DNA of 64,000 nt from positions 1,674,001 through 1,738,000 of the forward strand of contig NZ_CP071445.1 in assembly GCF_017352195.1 (NCBI RefSeq), given 5' to 3'. The position numbers and the translations under genes are program-made. The notes under the pieces were generated by a model that saw only the letters and a program-made list of their open reading frames with translations, searched no databases and had not been told where the DNA came from. This document shows, piece by piece, positions 54,843 to 63,832 of the stretch. The first letter of the stretch is position 1. Each line of letters starts with the position of its first letter. Source of the stretch: Sedimentibacter sp. zth1 (GTDB lineage Bacteria; Bacillota; Clostridia; Tissierellales; Sedimentibacteraceae).

Positions 54843-56642
54843 TTGAAACTAACAAATATTCAAGACAATGTACAAAAAAATGCTGATGCAATTGCAAGTG
54901 TGTTAGGTGTTGATGTTACTGTTACTGACAATAATTTATTTCGTATTGCTGGAACTGGAAAATATAATAATCATATCGGTGAACAAGTAACCAATGATGG
55001 AGTTTTTGCACATTGTTTAGTTAATTGCGTTCCTTATGTAGTACGTAATCCTAAAGAGGATAAAGTATGCAAGTCTTGTAGTAAAAAAAATTGTGATGAA
55101 TATGCGGAAATAGTTAGTCCAATTATTTATGATAAAAGAGTTTATGGCATTATTGGGCTAATAGCTTTTAACGAGGAGCAAAAAAGAGTTTTGTTAGGAA
55201 ACGAAAAAAATATAATTGCTTTTCTTAACAAAATGGCTAATTTAATAGTTAGTCAAATTATAGACAAAGAAAAATCTAACGAAATAAAGTTGTTGATTTC
55301 TCAACTACAAACCGTAATTAATTTAATGGATAGCTCTGTAATAATCACTGATAGTAGAGGAAATATTAATTATTACAATAAAAAAGCAAATAATCTTTTT
55401 CATATTAGTTCATATAATCATAAGCATATAGATAAGATTCTTTTGAACGTTGATATTGATAGCGTTTTCAAATATAAAAAGAAATTTACAAATAAAGATT
55501 TCAGCTATAAAAACAATGATTTATATTTGAGAGGTATCATTAACTCAAAAATATATTACAGTGATGCTAATAAAAATATAGAATCCGTTGTATTTTTTAT
55601 AGAAGAATTAAGTCAGTTTATATCATCTGCAAGAAATATTATTTCTACAAACATTGTCACAGAATTTGATAATATAAAATATGTGAGCGAGAAAATGCAA
55701 AATGTTGTTAATCATGCAAAAAAAGCTTCAAGAACTGACTCAACTGTACTAATAACCGGTGAAAGTGGTACAGGGAAAGAGGTTTTTGCAAGAGCTCTGC
55801 ATTATGATAGCAATAGAAAAAAAGAGCCTTTTGTAGCAATAAATTGTAGTGCAATACCTGAAAATCTTTTTGAAAGTGAACTTTTTGGCTACGAAGAAGG
55901 TGCTTATACAGGTGCCCTAAAAGGAGGTCATCCTGGCAAATTTGAACTTGCACACAAAGGAACACTACTCCTTGACGAAATAGGTGATATGCCTCTTAAC
56001 CTACAACCTAAGTTATTAAGAGTTCTTCAAGATAGTAAAGTAATGAGAATTGGTGGCAATAGATATATAGATGTAGATGTTAGAATAATTGCATCAACAA
56101 ATTGTAATCTTGAAAAAAAGGTTCAGAACAAAGAGTTTAGAGAAGATTTATTTTATAGATTGAATGTTATCCCCATTTTATTACCACCACTAAGAGATAG
56201 ACCGGAGGATATTACTTTACTTGCTAACTTTTTTACCAATAAATACTCTAGCAAACTAAATAAATCTGTTATGAGAATCAATGAGGATGCTTTAGATTTA
56301 ATAAAGAAATATCCATGGTATGGCAATGTTAGGGAGTTAGAAAATGCTCTAGAATATGCTGTTAACATGTCTGATAAAACCTATATAGATATTGATAGCT
56401 TGCCTATAAAAATAAAAAATTTTAGTAGTTTCAGCTGTTGTTCAAACCATTTATATAGTGAAAATATATATACTATTGATGAATTAGAAAGAAACGAAAT
56501 AAAAAAAGCTATAAAAATATATGGTTTTAGTACAAATAGTGTAAATATAATATGTAAAAAGCTTGGTATTAGTAGAGCTACCTTTTATAGAAAAGTAAAA
56601 AAATATAACATTATTTCTAATCAAATTTTAATAAATGATTAA
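54843..56642 (+). CDS. Sigma-54-dependent transcriptional activator
   Basis: A bacterial enhancer-binding protein of 599 residues. The N-terminal domain (about 1-145) contains Cys58, Cys62, Cys76, Cys79 and Cys84 (VCKSCSKKNCDEY), a possible metal or redox sensor. A PAS-like segment (about 155-250) follows, then the AAA+ domain with Walker A TGESGTGKE (305-313), the sigma-54-contacting loop GAYTGA (353-358) and Walker B TLLLDEIGDMP. The C-terminal Fis-type helix-turn-helix is SRATFYRKVKK. The layout is like PrdR-type activators of Stickland metabolism, although the target operon is not adjacent. I chose a TTG start at 54843-54845; AGGTGAT precedes it and an upstream GTG at 54834 overlaps that site. 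Confidence 0.88.
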   Translation: MKLTNIQDNVQKNADAIASVLGVDVTVTDNNLFRIAGTGKYNNHIGEQVTNDGVFAHCLVNCVPYVVRNPKEDKVCKSCSKKNCDEYAEIVSPIIYDKRVYGIIGLIAFNEEQKRVLLGNEKNIIAFLNKMANLIVSQIIDKEKSNEIKLLISQLQTVINLMDSSVIITDSRGNINYYNKKANNLFHISSYNHKHIDKILLNVDIDSVFKYKKKFTNKDFSYKNNDLYLRGIINSKIYYSDANKNIESVVFFIEELSQFISSARNIISTNIVTEFDNIKYVSEKMQNVVNHAKKASRTDSTVLITGESGTGKEVFARALHYDSNRKKEPFVAINCSAIPENLFESELFGYEEGAYTGALKGGHPGKFELAHKGTLLLDEIGDMPLNLQPKLLRVLQDSKVMRIGGNRYIDVDVRIIASTNCNLEKKVQNKEFREDLFYRLNVIPILLPPLRDRPEDITLLANFFTNKYSSKLNKSVMRINEDALDLIKKYPWYGNVRELENALEYAVNMSDKTYIDIDSLPIKIKNFSSFSCCSNHLYSENIYTIDELERNEIKKAIKIYGFSTNSVNIICKKLGISRATFYRKVKKYNIISNQILIND

Positions 56643-56707
56643 TCACAATTAAATTTATTTTTATTAATATAATACTATGATATTATATTATTTAATGGAG
56701 GTATAGT

Positions 56708-56938
56708 TTGGGTACTTTTTTTGGAATATTATTGTTTATACTTGTAATGGGAATTGCATTGAAAGTAGGAGTTTTTGCTGTTAAGGTTATTTTTACTATC
56801 ATTGGTGCTATTGTTGGAATAGGAATTATTATTTCACTTTTACCTCTTGGTATAGGTATTGGAATATTTCTATTAATTCCAGCAATTATATTTGGAATTA
56901 TATCATGCATCTTTAAATGTATTAAATTTATATTATAA
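56708..56938 (+). CDS. Small hydrophobic membrane protein
   Basis: A 76-residue protein, nearly all hydrophobic, with two or three membrane segments (about 5-22, 28-48, 52-72) separated by glycines. The TTG start at 56708-56710 is 6 bases after GGAGG. No family recognised; the final KCIKFIL is positively charged. It follows the sigma-54 activator by 65 bases and precedes a hairpin, so it is probably a separate short unit. Confidence 0.65.
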   Translation: MGTFFGILLFILVMGIALKVGVFAVKVIFTIIGAIVGIGIIISLLPLGIGIGIFLLIPAIIFGIISCIFKCIKFIL

Positions 56939-56948
56939 AGTATAATAT

Positions 56949-56980
56949 AGTTGCCGTTAATTGTATAATTAACGGCAACT
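56949..56980. terminator. Hairpin between small membrane gene and pgeF
   Basis: AGTTGCCGTTAATT and AATTAACGGCAACT form a perfect 14-bp stem with a 4-nt loop. It lies between two convergent genes and probably terminates both, although the U tracts are weak. Confidence 0.75.
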
Positions 56981-57012
56981 ACTCTTTATAGTGTTATATA
57001 GAAACTTTTAGA

Positions 57013-57825
57013 TTAATAATTTAATTGCATAACAGATGCCATTATTCCTCTTTCTCCATGTTGACCTCTATGCGAATAAAATAAATCCATATTACATTTT
57101 GTACATAATTTCATATTTTCAATATTTGTTTTTTTAACACCACTCTTAACTAATAAATATTCATTTATAGCCCACAAATCAATATATTTTTTACTGCCTT
57201 TACCATACATAAAATCCTTATATTTTTCATCTACATTTATAAATAATTCTGCTACATCTATATCTACCTCAAAGCAATATTGACTTAGTGATGGACCAAT
57301 TCCAACTATTATATCCTCAGGTTTAGAATTATAATTATGAACAAATACATCAATCATATTCTCGGCTATTTTATATAATGTTCCTTTCCAACCAGCATGT
57401 GCAACACCAATAATTTTAAGTTTTGGGTTGTAAAAAAACAAAGGTGTACAATCAGCATGAGTTGTTACTAAAGCAATATTTGATTCGTTTGTGATTAATC
57501 CATCTATATTTTCATAGTCTCTTTTTTTTGTTACCCCTTTGCCCTTGTCTTTATTTGTAACTATTCTAATATTGTTGGTATGAGTTTGAGCTGTTGTAAC
57601 AAAATTATTTATATCTATATTCACTGCTTTCGATAATATTTCATAATTTTTAAATACATTATCGAATTTATCATCTGTTCCAAATCCTAAGTTTAGTGAT
57701 GCATAGCATCCTTCACTTACACCACCTACTCTAGTTGTAAAGCATTGAAATAATTCGCTGTATGGCTCAAGTATAGGGAAAGTTAAATATTTAATATTAT
57801 TTTTAAAATGCACAGTATATGACAT
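57013..57825 (-). CDS. pgeF: Polyphenol oxidase/YfiH family purine nucleoside enzyme
   Basis: A DUF152 (YfiH/laccase domain) protein of 270 residues. HAGWKGTLYKI and the CxxxCxxxxFYSHR-type end (CTKCNMDLFYSHRGQHGERG) contain the family metal-ligand His and Cys residues. Known members cleave purine nucleosides or correct peptidoglycan cytoplasmic intermediates. I start at the ATG at 57823-57825, with GAGGTCAAT upstream; an earlier ATG 75 bases up is a less likely start. Convergent with the small membrane protein gene. Confidence 0.85.
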   Translation of the reverse strand: MSYTVHFKNNIKYLTFPILEPYSELFQCFTTRVGGVSEGCYASLNLGFGTDDKFDNVFKNYEILSKAVNIDINNFVTTAQTHTNNIRIVTNKDKGKGVTKKRDYENIDGLITNESNIALVTTHADCTPLFFYNPKLKIIGVAHAGWKGTLYKIAENMIDVFVHNYNSKPEDIIVGIGPSLSQYCFEVDIDVAELFINVDEKYKDFMYGKGSKKYIDLWAINEYLLVKSGVKKTNIENMKLCTKCNMDLFYSHRGQHGERGIMASVMQLNY

Positions 57826-57959
57826 ATTGACCTCTTCATAATTTTTTGGGATAATATTTATTATATACTTTTTTTCTATTTTATGATATATTATATTCAT
57901 TATTACTAGAATTTTTTACTATCAAATGCATCAAAAATATTATAAAGGAGTATCTATTT

Positions 57960-58832
57960 ATGCGCGATTATGTTATTATAACAGATTCAACAACTGATTT
58001 AACACAAGAGATGATTGATGAGCTTGATATACATGTCATACCAATGGAATTTACTATAAATGATAATAACTATCTAAATTATGCAGATGGTCGAGATATC
58101 AGTTTTAGTGATTTTTATAACATGCTTAGAGATAAAAAAAGCTCAACTACTGCACTTATCAATACACAAAGATTTATAGATATATTCGAACCATATATCA
58201 AAGATAACAAAGATATTATATATATTTGTTTCTCATCTAGTCTAAGTGGTACATATAATTCTTCATGTATTGCAGTTCAAACATTGCTAGAAAAATATCC
58301 TGATAGGAAAATTTATAGTGTGGATTCTCTTTCAGCATCAATGGGAGAAGGTCTTTTAGTTTATCATGCAGCCCATAAAAAAATGGAAGGTTTTAGCATA
58401 TATGAAGTAAGAGATTGGGTACTAGACAATAGACTTAACATTTGTCACTGGTTTACTGTTGATGATTTATTTCATCTAAAAAGAGGCGGAAGGGTCAGTT
58501 CTACTGCTGCAGTTGTAGGTTCTATGTTAAGTATTAAACCTGTTATGCATACTGACATTAACGGAAAACTTACAGTTGTTGACAAAGCAAGAGGAAGAAA
58601 GGCTTCTCTTAATGCATTATTAAAAATGATGCAAGAAACTTGTATAAATCCAGAAGAACAAACAATTTTTATAAGCCATGGAGATTGTTTAGAAGATGCA
58701 GAATTTCTTGCAAAAAACGTTAAAGAAAAACTTAATGTTAAAGATATAAAAATGAATTATATTGGACCAGTAATTGGTACACACGCTGGACCTGGTACAG
58801 TTGCATTATTTTTTTTAGGAACAGAACGATAG
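57960..58832 (+). CDS. DegV family fatty-acid-binding protein
   Basis: A DegV/FakB-type lipid-binding protein of 290 residues. The N-terminal ITDSTTDLTQEM and the SSSLSGTYNSS segment are diagnostic; the second half carries RGGRVSSTAAVVGSMLSIKPVM and PVIGTHAGPGTVALFF. Members deliver fatty acids to the FakA kinase for phospholipid synthesis; FakA is not seen here. Monocistronic, with AAAGGAG before the ATG and a strong terminator after it. Confidence 0.9.
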   Translation: MRDYVIITDSTTDLTQEMIDELDIHVIPMEFTINDNNYLNYADGRDISFSDFYNMLRDKKSSTTALINTQRFIDIFEPYIKDNKDIIYICFSSSLSGTYNSSCIAVQTLLEKYPDRKIYSVDSLSASMGEGLLVYHAAHKKMEGFSIYEVRDWVLDNRLNICHWFTVDDLFHLKRGGRVSSTAAVVGSMLSIKPVMHTDINGKLTVVDKARGRKASLNALLKMMQETCINPEEQTIFISHGDCLEDAEFLAKNVKEKLNVKDIKMNYIGPVIGTHAGPGTVALFFLGTER

Positions 58833-58864
58833 ATTATAGCAATTATAAATTATTAATTAATACT

Positions 58865-58898
58865 AAAGGGTATATCATTTATTGATGATATACCCTTT
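58865..58898. terminator. Bidirectional terminator, degV and TIM-barrel gene
   Basis: AAAGGGTATATCAT and ATGATATACCCTTT form a perfect 14-bp stem with a 6-nt loop. Both flanking genes end nearby, convergently. Confidence 0.85.
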
Positions 58899-58902
58899 AA
58901 AT

Positions 58903-59685
58903 CTATATATTTAAATCCATTACTTTTTTAGATTTTTCTAGTGCTTCCTTAGTTTTAACTTCTATTAACATACTTAAATTATTATCGTATGCAAATTTAA
59001 TTCTTTGCATTATATCAATATCACCCTCGAAAAGAACCAAATGATCACTTTTAATATTAGCATCATGTAAATGCATATGTTTTATTTTATCTTTGTTTTG
59101 AAGCAGAATTTTTTTATCTAAATAGCCACTTTTATAATCATGTCCAACATCCCACGTCAATTTAACATTATCATAAATTATAGATTTTTTTATTATTTCT
59201 TTCGCAAATGGCAACATAAAATTATTACTATTTTCAATACATACAGTAACACCACATTTCATTGCTTTTTCAGCTATAATCGATATACTGTATATAAAAT
59301 TCTTAACATACTCATCGCAATATTTTTCATATATATAAACCTTCTTATCAGGTAACGTCATAAAGGGTCCTTTGTTGATATGCATATTAATTAAATGTAT
59401 ATTAGAATTTTTACACCATTCAATAGTATCTAAAAACAAATTCAAATATCCTTGCCTAACACATTCATAAAAAGAACCAATATCAGCATCATCTGGCATA
59501 TGCATGGTAAAATAAATATTGTTGCTCTTTGCCAAATCTTTAATAAATTGACTATCTACACTATCTATCATATTGTAAGGGAAATTCATATTCAACTCTA
59601 TAAAGTCAAAATTTAATTTATTGCATAATTCTATATTTTCTTCTATTGTACTAAATTCTACAAGAGAAGGCATACCTATTTTCAT
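58903..59685 (-). CDS. Sugar phosphate isomerase/epimerase (TIM barrel)
   Basis: A 260-residue protein of the xylose isomerase-like TIM-barrel family (AP endonuclease 2 fold). Recognisable segments are LCNKLNFDFIELNM, VTVCIENSNNFMLPF (Glu-Asn metal site), LTWDVGHDYKSGYL and IKHMHLHDAN (metal His). The active-site metals look complete. The function could be sugar epimerisation or repair; nothing in the sequence decides. The ATG at 59683-59685 sits 7 bases after GAGG; a GTG two codons upstream overlaps that site. Confidence 0.75.
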   Translation of the reverse strand: MKIGMPSLVEFSTIEENIELCNKLNFDFIELNMNFPYNMIDSVDSQFIKDLAKSNNIYFTMHMPDDADIGSFYECVRQGYLNLFLDTIEWCKNSNIHLINMHINKGPFMTLPDKKVYIYEKYCDEYVKNFIYSISIIAEKAMKCGVTVCIENSNNFMLPFAKEIIKKSIIYDNVKLTWDVGHDYKSGYLDKKILLQNKDKIKHMHLHDANIKSDHLVLFEGDIDIMQRIKFAYDNNLSMLIEVKTKEALEKSKKVMDLNI

Positions 59686-59709
59686 ATACACACCTCTATA
59701 AATATTTTT

Positions 59710-60876
59710 TTAAGTCAAATTATCTGATAGTTGCTTACTATATTCACCAATAACTACTCCTACAATCATAGATAATATAAGCATTATTTGAGGAGTTAAT
59801 GGTACTGAATCAACTAATCCATGTATCAATGTCATAGCTAATACCAATGATATTAACTTATTAAATTTATTATTTTTATCTATCTTGAATTTTTTATAAA
59901 TGCTAACAACCAGTTTAAATATTGATACAACAAATATTAAAAATCCCAAAAGACCTGTTTCCATAAAAATTTGCAAATATATATTATGACAATGCTCAAT
60001 ATAATGTGTAATTGTTGCACTATAAGTCGATGTATACTTAAAAAACGTACCAAAACCAATACCAGAAAATAAGTTATCTTTTATTATATTAATGCTAGTT
60101 TTCCATAATTCAAACCTATATGCCATAGAACCATCACTAGATATCTTTGAGATATCCGCCCTGCCAGTTCCACTTATATTGTCAGCTATAAAAAGAAACA
60201 CTGTAATAATAATAATATATTTAAAATATTTTTTATCTGTAAATATTCCCACTATTATCAATGAACCAATCAATGATACCCAGCTTGTCCTTGAAAATGT
60301 AAAAAATAAACATAATATTGACAAAGGTAAAGTAGCATTCTCCAACATTCTAATATCTTTAGGTCTATCATTGGTTGTCATATTTGTAACTATACACAAT
60401 ACAACTAAATTTATATAAAATCCATACACATTTGGATTAAAAAATGTTGAAAACATTCTTTTATCAATCTTATATTGCGATAAATCAACCCACTTAGCAG
60501 GCATAATTACATTTGGATTAACCATTTGAAATATACCAATTGCATATGTTATTAATGATACTATATAAAAAATCTTTAATAATTTATCTTTGTCTATTGT
60601 ATTATAATTTTTTGAAACATATATAACGATTATTATACATATTGTTATTATAAGCAAAAAAAACGTTGAAATAAGCTTATATTGTGACAATATTGTAACT
60701 ATTATATACCAAAAAAATATGACACTTAAAACTTTGTTTTGTTTTAAATTTTTGACTCCAAAAGCTTTATTATTAATAATATTTCTAATAAATAACACAA
60801 TGACGAAAATATACGCTAAAGGTGCAAATAATACTGACATTATTAACAGCAGAAATATTGTGTTAATTTTTTTCAT
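59710..60876 (-). CDS. O-antigen ligase/polymerase family membrane protein
   Basis: A 388-residue protein with about ten membrane helices. A large extracytoplasmic loop contains HYIEHCHNIYLQIFMETGLLG, the Wzy_C/O-antigen ligase signature, and TFSRTSWVSLIGSLIIVG is the preceding motif. In Gram-positive bacteria such proteins polymerise or attach surface polysaccharides. No glycosyltransferases lie near it, so its substrate is open. It is read with the TIM-barrel gene from one direction, 18 bases apart. Confidence 0.85.
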   Translation of the reverse strand: MKKINTIFLLLIMSVLFAPLAYIFVIVLFIRNIINNKAFGVKNLKQNKVLSVIFFWYIIVTILSQYKLISTFFLLIITICIIIVIYVSKNYNTIDKDKLLKIFYIVSLITYAIGIFQMVNPNVIMPAKWVDLSQYKIDKRMFSTFFNPNVYGFYINLVVLCIVTNMTTNDRPKDIRMLENATLPLSILCLFFTFSRTSWVSLIGSLIIVGIFTDKKYFKYIIIITVFLFIADNISGTGRADISKISSDGSMAYRFELWKTSINIIKDNLFSGIGFGTFFKYTSTYSATITHYIEHCHNIYLQIFMETGLLGFLIFVVSIFKLVVSIYKKFKIDKNNKFNKLISLVLAMTLIHGLVDSVPLTPQIMLILSMIVGVVIGEYSKQLSDNLT

Positions 60877-60889
60877 AATTTACCAAATC

Positions 60890-62167
60890 CTAATTAAATT
60901 TAACTATAAACGTACTACCTTCTCCGATTTTACTTTCAACATCAATTGAAGCTCTGTGAGAATTAACTATCCACTTAGCTATACTTAAGCCTAAACCCGT
61001 TCCACCAAATTTTCTATTTCTCGCTTTATCGCTCCTAAAGAATCTATCAAATATTCTTTTTTGATCATCATTTGATATTCCTAAACCTGAGTCCTGTATA
61101 TACAATACTTTTTTATTTTTTTCAATACTCAACTTTACACTGACAAAACCTTCTTCAGTATATTTGATCGCATTGTCTACTAAAATTACTACTAATCTTC
61201 TTATTTTATCATAGTCGCCTTTTATTATAACATCGTCTTGTATATCTGTCACCATTTTCAAGTTTTTATTTTTAGCCATTATATCCATATTATCCGTTAC
61301 ATTTTCAACAATTTCAGTTAATGATAATTCCAACCATTCCATCTTAGTTTCATTTGCATCAACTTTTGCTAAAGTTAGCAATTGATCTATAAGGTTAGCC
61401 ATAACTTGTGTTTCGGAATACGCATTATCTAACCACATTTCATTTTCTATAATTGTTCCTTCTTCATCAGACATCATAACATCAAGATTTGTTTGTATAA
61501 CTGTTAATGGCGTTCTAAGTTCATGTGATGCATCAGCAATAAATTCTTTCTGTTTATGCCATGTTTCTTTCACTGGTTTAAGAGCTTTACCTGTGAAAAT
61601 ATAACTTATTGTTAAAAGTAAAACTAATGCTATAGCCCCAATCAACAATAATACTGTTTTTAAGAACATCCAAAAATAATTTTCACCCTCTGAATTTTCA
61701 TATATCTGTATAACTCTTGGAGTGCTTAAACTAGCAATATATTTTGTATATATTCTATATGTTTTTCCATCAATATCCTTTCTGTTATAACTATCTTTTT
61801 TTTCTGCTAAAGATTCTATTGCAAAATCAATGATGTTTTTAACTATACCTTCATCCTCACCTTTAACATGCAGTATATTTAATGATTTATCATAAGAAAT
61901 ATAATTAGACCTTAAATCCTCTTTGCCAAAATATAAAATTCTAGACTGTAATGCTTTATATCTTGCATTAGTTATTAAATCTTCTATTTTTATAGGATCA
62001 TTGTTGTAAATTTGCACCTTTATTGCTTCCTGCTCCATTATTTTACGTGTTTGATCCTCGTATACTATTTTTGTTATAAAATATATACCTGATATAACAA
62101 ATATCATAAAGAATGTTAGAGCTATACCCATATATACAGTTAGCTTTATGTGAAGTTTTCTAAACAT
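60890..62167 (-). CDS. Sensor histidine kinase
   Basis: A 425-residue membrane kinase of the two-component class. Two membrane helices (about 10-32 and 168-192) flank an extracytoplasmic sensor domain (about 34-165). The H box is FIADASHELRTPLTV, the N box DNAIKYTEEG, G1 DSGLGIS, and G2 GGTGLGLSIAKWIVN; all are intact. No HAMP domain is obvious. It starts 10 bases after the response regulator gene, so the two form a phosphorelay pair. The signal is unknown. Confidence 0.93.
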   Translation of the reverse strand: MFRKLHIKLTVYMGIALTFFMIFVISGIYFITKIVYEDQTRKIMEQEAIKVQIYNNDPIKIEDLITNARYKALQSRILYFGKEDLRSNYISYDKSLNILHVKGEDEGIVKNIIDFAIESLAEKKDSYNRKDIDGKTYRIYTKYIASLSTPRVIQIYENSEGENYFWMFLKTVLLLIGAIALVLLLTISYIFTGKALKPVKETWHKQKEFIADASHELRTPLTVIQTNLDVMMSDEEGTIIENEMWLDNAYSETQVMANLIDQLLTLAKVDANETKMEWLELSLTEIVENVTDNMDIMAKNKNLKMVTDIQDDVIIKGDYDKIRRLVVILVDNAIKYTEEGFVSVKLSIEKNKKVLYIQDSGLGISNDDQKRIFDRFFRSDKARNRKFGGTGLGLSIAKWIVNSHRASIDVESKIGEGSTFIVKFN

Positions 62168-62177
62168 ATATTAATAC

Positions 62178-62846
62178 CTACTTTTCTTTTAACATATAAC
62201 CTACACCACGGACTGTTTCAATTTTAGCTCCAGTATGATTTAGTCTTTTCCTAAGATGGTGCACATATATTTCAATATTGCTTTCTAAAATATCTGATTC
62301 AAGTCCCCATATTCTATCAATAATTTGCTCTCTAGTAAAAACTTGCTTAGGTTTTTTGATAAACATCTCCATAAGCATAGCTTCTTTTAATGGTATTTTG
62401 AACTCACAATTATCCACATATAAAAGATAGTTTTTCACATCATATTTAATACCTTCAAACTCATATATTTCACCTATAAATTCTGTGTTTTTTCTTCTAG
62501 AAAGTGCTTTCACACGAGCAATAAGTTCCTTTGTTGCAAATGGCTTAACCAAATAATCATCTGCACCCTGCTCAAGTCCAAATACTCTATCATCTATTGT
62601 ATCTTTTGCCGTTAGCATTATAACCGGAGTTTTATTTCCAGCTCTTCGCATTGTTTTTAATATTTCTATACCATTTGTACCTGGCAACATTATATCTAAA
62701 ACTATAACATCATATATATCTTTTTTAGCAAGTAGTAATCCTTCATCACCATCATTGGCTATATCTACATTTATCTTTTGTTTAGAAAACAAAAAATTCA
62801 ACGCTTGAGTTATTTTCACTTCATCTTCTACTATCAACACTCTCAT
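62178..62846 (-). CDS. OmpR/PhoB-family response regulator
   Basis: A 222-residue response regulator. The receiver domain has VLIVEDEVKI, the phosphorylated Asp in YDVIVLDIMLPGTNG (about Asp51), and VIMLTAKDTIDDRV with a Lys in GADDYLVKPFA. The C-terminal winged helix (about 125-222) contains KIPLKEAMLMEMFIKKP and VYHLRKRL-like IYVHHLRKRLNHTGAKIETVRGVGYML. I start at the ATG at 62844-62846, which has AAAGGAGTAACTTT upstream. Partner of the following kinase; it may control the divergent stalk-domain protein gene. Confidence 0.94.
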   Translation of the reverse strand: MRVLIVEDEVKITQALNFLFSKQKINVDIANDGDEGLLLAKKDIYDVIVLDIMLPGTNGIEILKTMRRAGNKTPVIMLTAKDTIDDRVFGLEQGADDYLVKPFATKELIARVKALSRRKNTEFIGEIYEFEGIKYDVKNYLLYVDNCEFKIPLKEAMLMEMFIKKPKQVFTREQIIDRIWGLESDILESNIEIYVHHLRKRLNHTGAKIETVRGVGYMLKEK

Positions 62847-62917
62847 AAAGTTACTCCTTTTATCTAATTTATATTTATCCATTATAATAATTATATAACC
62901 TTTTACTTAATTATCTC

Positions 62918-62979
62918 TTAACACATGTTAAAGTATACATCAATTAGTACTTGAATACAACATATGTAAGTACACATCA
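62918..62979. promoter_or_regulatory. Palindrome and direct repeats upstream of the response regulator
   Basis: TTAACA-CA-TGTTAA is a palindrome at 62918-62931. AAGTATACATCA (62931-62942) and AAGTACACATCA (62968-62979) are 37 bases apart and differ at one base. The gap at 62847-63133 separates a two-component operon from a secreted-protein operon. These are candidate binding sites for the response regulator. Confidence 0.45.
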
Positions 62980-63133
62980 GAGTATAAAATATTATATTAG
63001 TCAAACACCTTTGTTTAATGTTATAGGATAAAAATAAAACATAAGTGGAACTTTTAACAGTTTTTAACGTCTATATATTATATATATCAAATTATACAAT
63101 TACTATTGTAATTAATAATGAAAGGAAAATATT

Positions 63134-63832
63134 ATGAATAAAAAATTAACTAGAGGTATAGTATCTGGACTAATAATGCTAACAAGTATGTCAGTTGCTT
63201 TTGGAGCAGGTACAAAATTTGAAATTAAAGCTACTATGGATAGCGGAGTTACTATTAAGTACAAAGATGAAGTACAAAAACTTGTTGATGTAAACGGAGT
63301 TACAAAAGATCCAATTATGTACAATGGCACAACATATGTTCCAGTTAGAAGTATAGGTGATATTGTGGGCTTGGATGTTGATTGGGATAAAGAAACTAGA
63401 ACTGTATTATTAGACGAGAAAATTACTGTTTCTTTAGAGAACGATTCACTTGAAGACATAATGAGTGCTGTGTATAGCGGTGTAAAAAGTGATTTACCAA
63501 TGGTTGCAAATACTCCTGTTACAGATGAAAACGTAAAATACTTTTTAGGAATTGAATCATTAAATGGAGCTGAAGCATTAGCATCTGAAGCTATGATAGG
63601 TTCAATACCACACTCTGTTGTTCTATTAAGAGCACCTGAAGGCTCTGATATTGAAGCATTAAAGAAAGAAATAAAGGAAAAAGTAGACCCTAGAAAATGG
63701 ATTTGTGTAGGTGTTGAAAGAGATGAAGTAATAGTTGATAATATAGATAATGTTGTAATAATGATAATCCAAAATAGAATTGCAAATGAAATTCATGAAA
63801 GTTTTTTAAATTTAAATAATGAAAATCAATAA
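63134..63832 (+). CDS. Secreted stalk-domain (copper amine oxidase N-like) protein
   Basis: A 232-residue protein with a signal peptide (about 1-25, cleavage likely after SVAFGA). Residues about 40-90 form the Cu_amine_oxidN1 stalk domain: IMYNGTTYVPVRSIGDIVGLDVDWDKETRTV is typical. The remaining ~140 residues (EALASEAMIGSIPHSVVLLR, then WICVGVERDEVIVDNIDNVV) match DUF4358-like proteins seen in clostridia. The domain is found in many surface proteins; catalytic amine oxidase activity is not implied. AAAGGAA precedes the ATG. Its 3' end overlaps the next gene by 14 bases. Confidence 0.85.
   Translation: MNKKLTRGIVSGLIMLTSMSVAFGAGTKFEIKATMDSGVTIKYKDEVQKLVDVNGVTKDPIMYNGTTYVPVRSIGDIVGLDVDWDKETRTVLLDEKITVSLENDSLEDIMSAVYSGVKSDLPMVANTPVTDENVKYFLGIESLNGAEALASEAMIGSIPHSVVLLRAPEGSDIEALKKEIKEKVDPRKWICVGVERDEVIVDNIDNVVIMIIQNRIANEIHESFLNLNNENQ

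Noticed and set aside
54703-54897. A minus-strand gene across the sigma-54 activator start
   Set aside because: It overlaps the N terminus of the activator and its product is AT-rich noise without a ribosome site.
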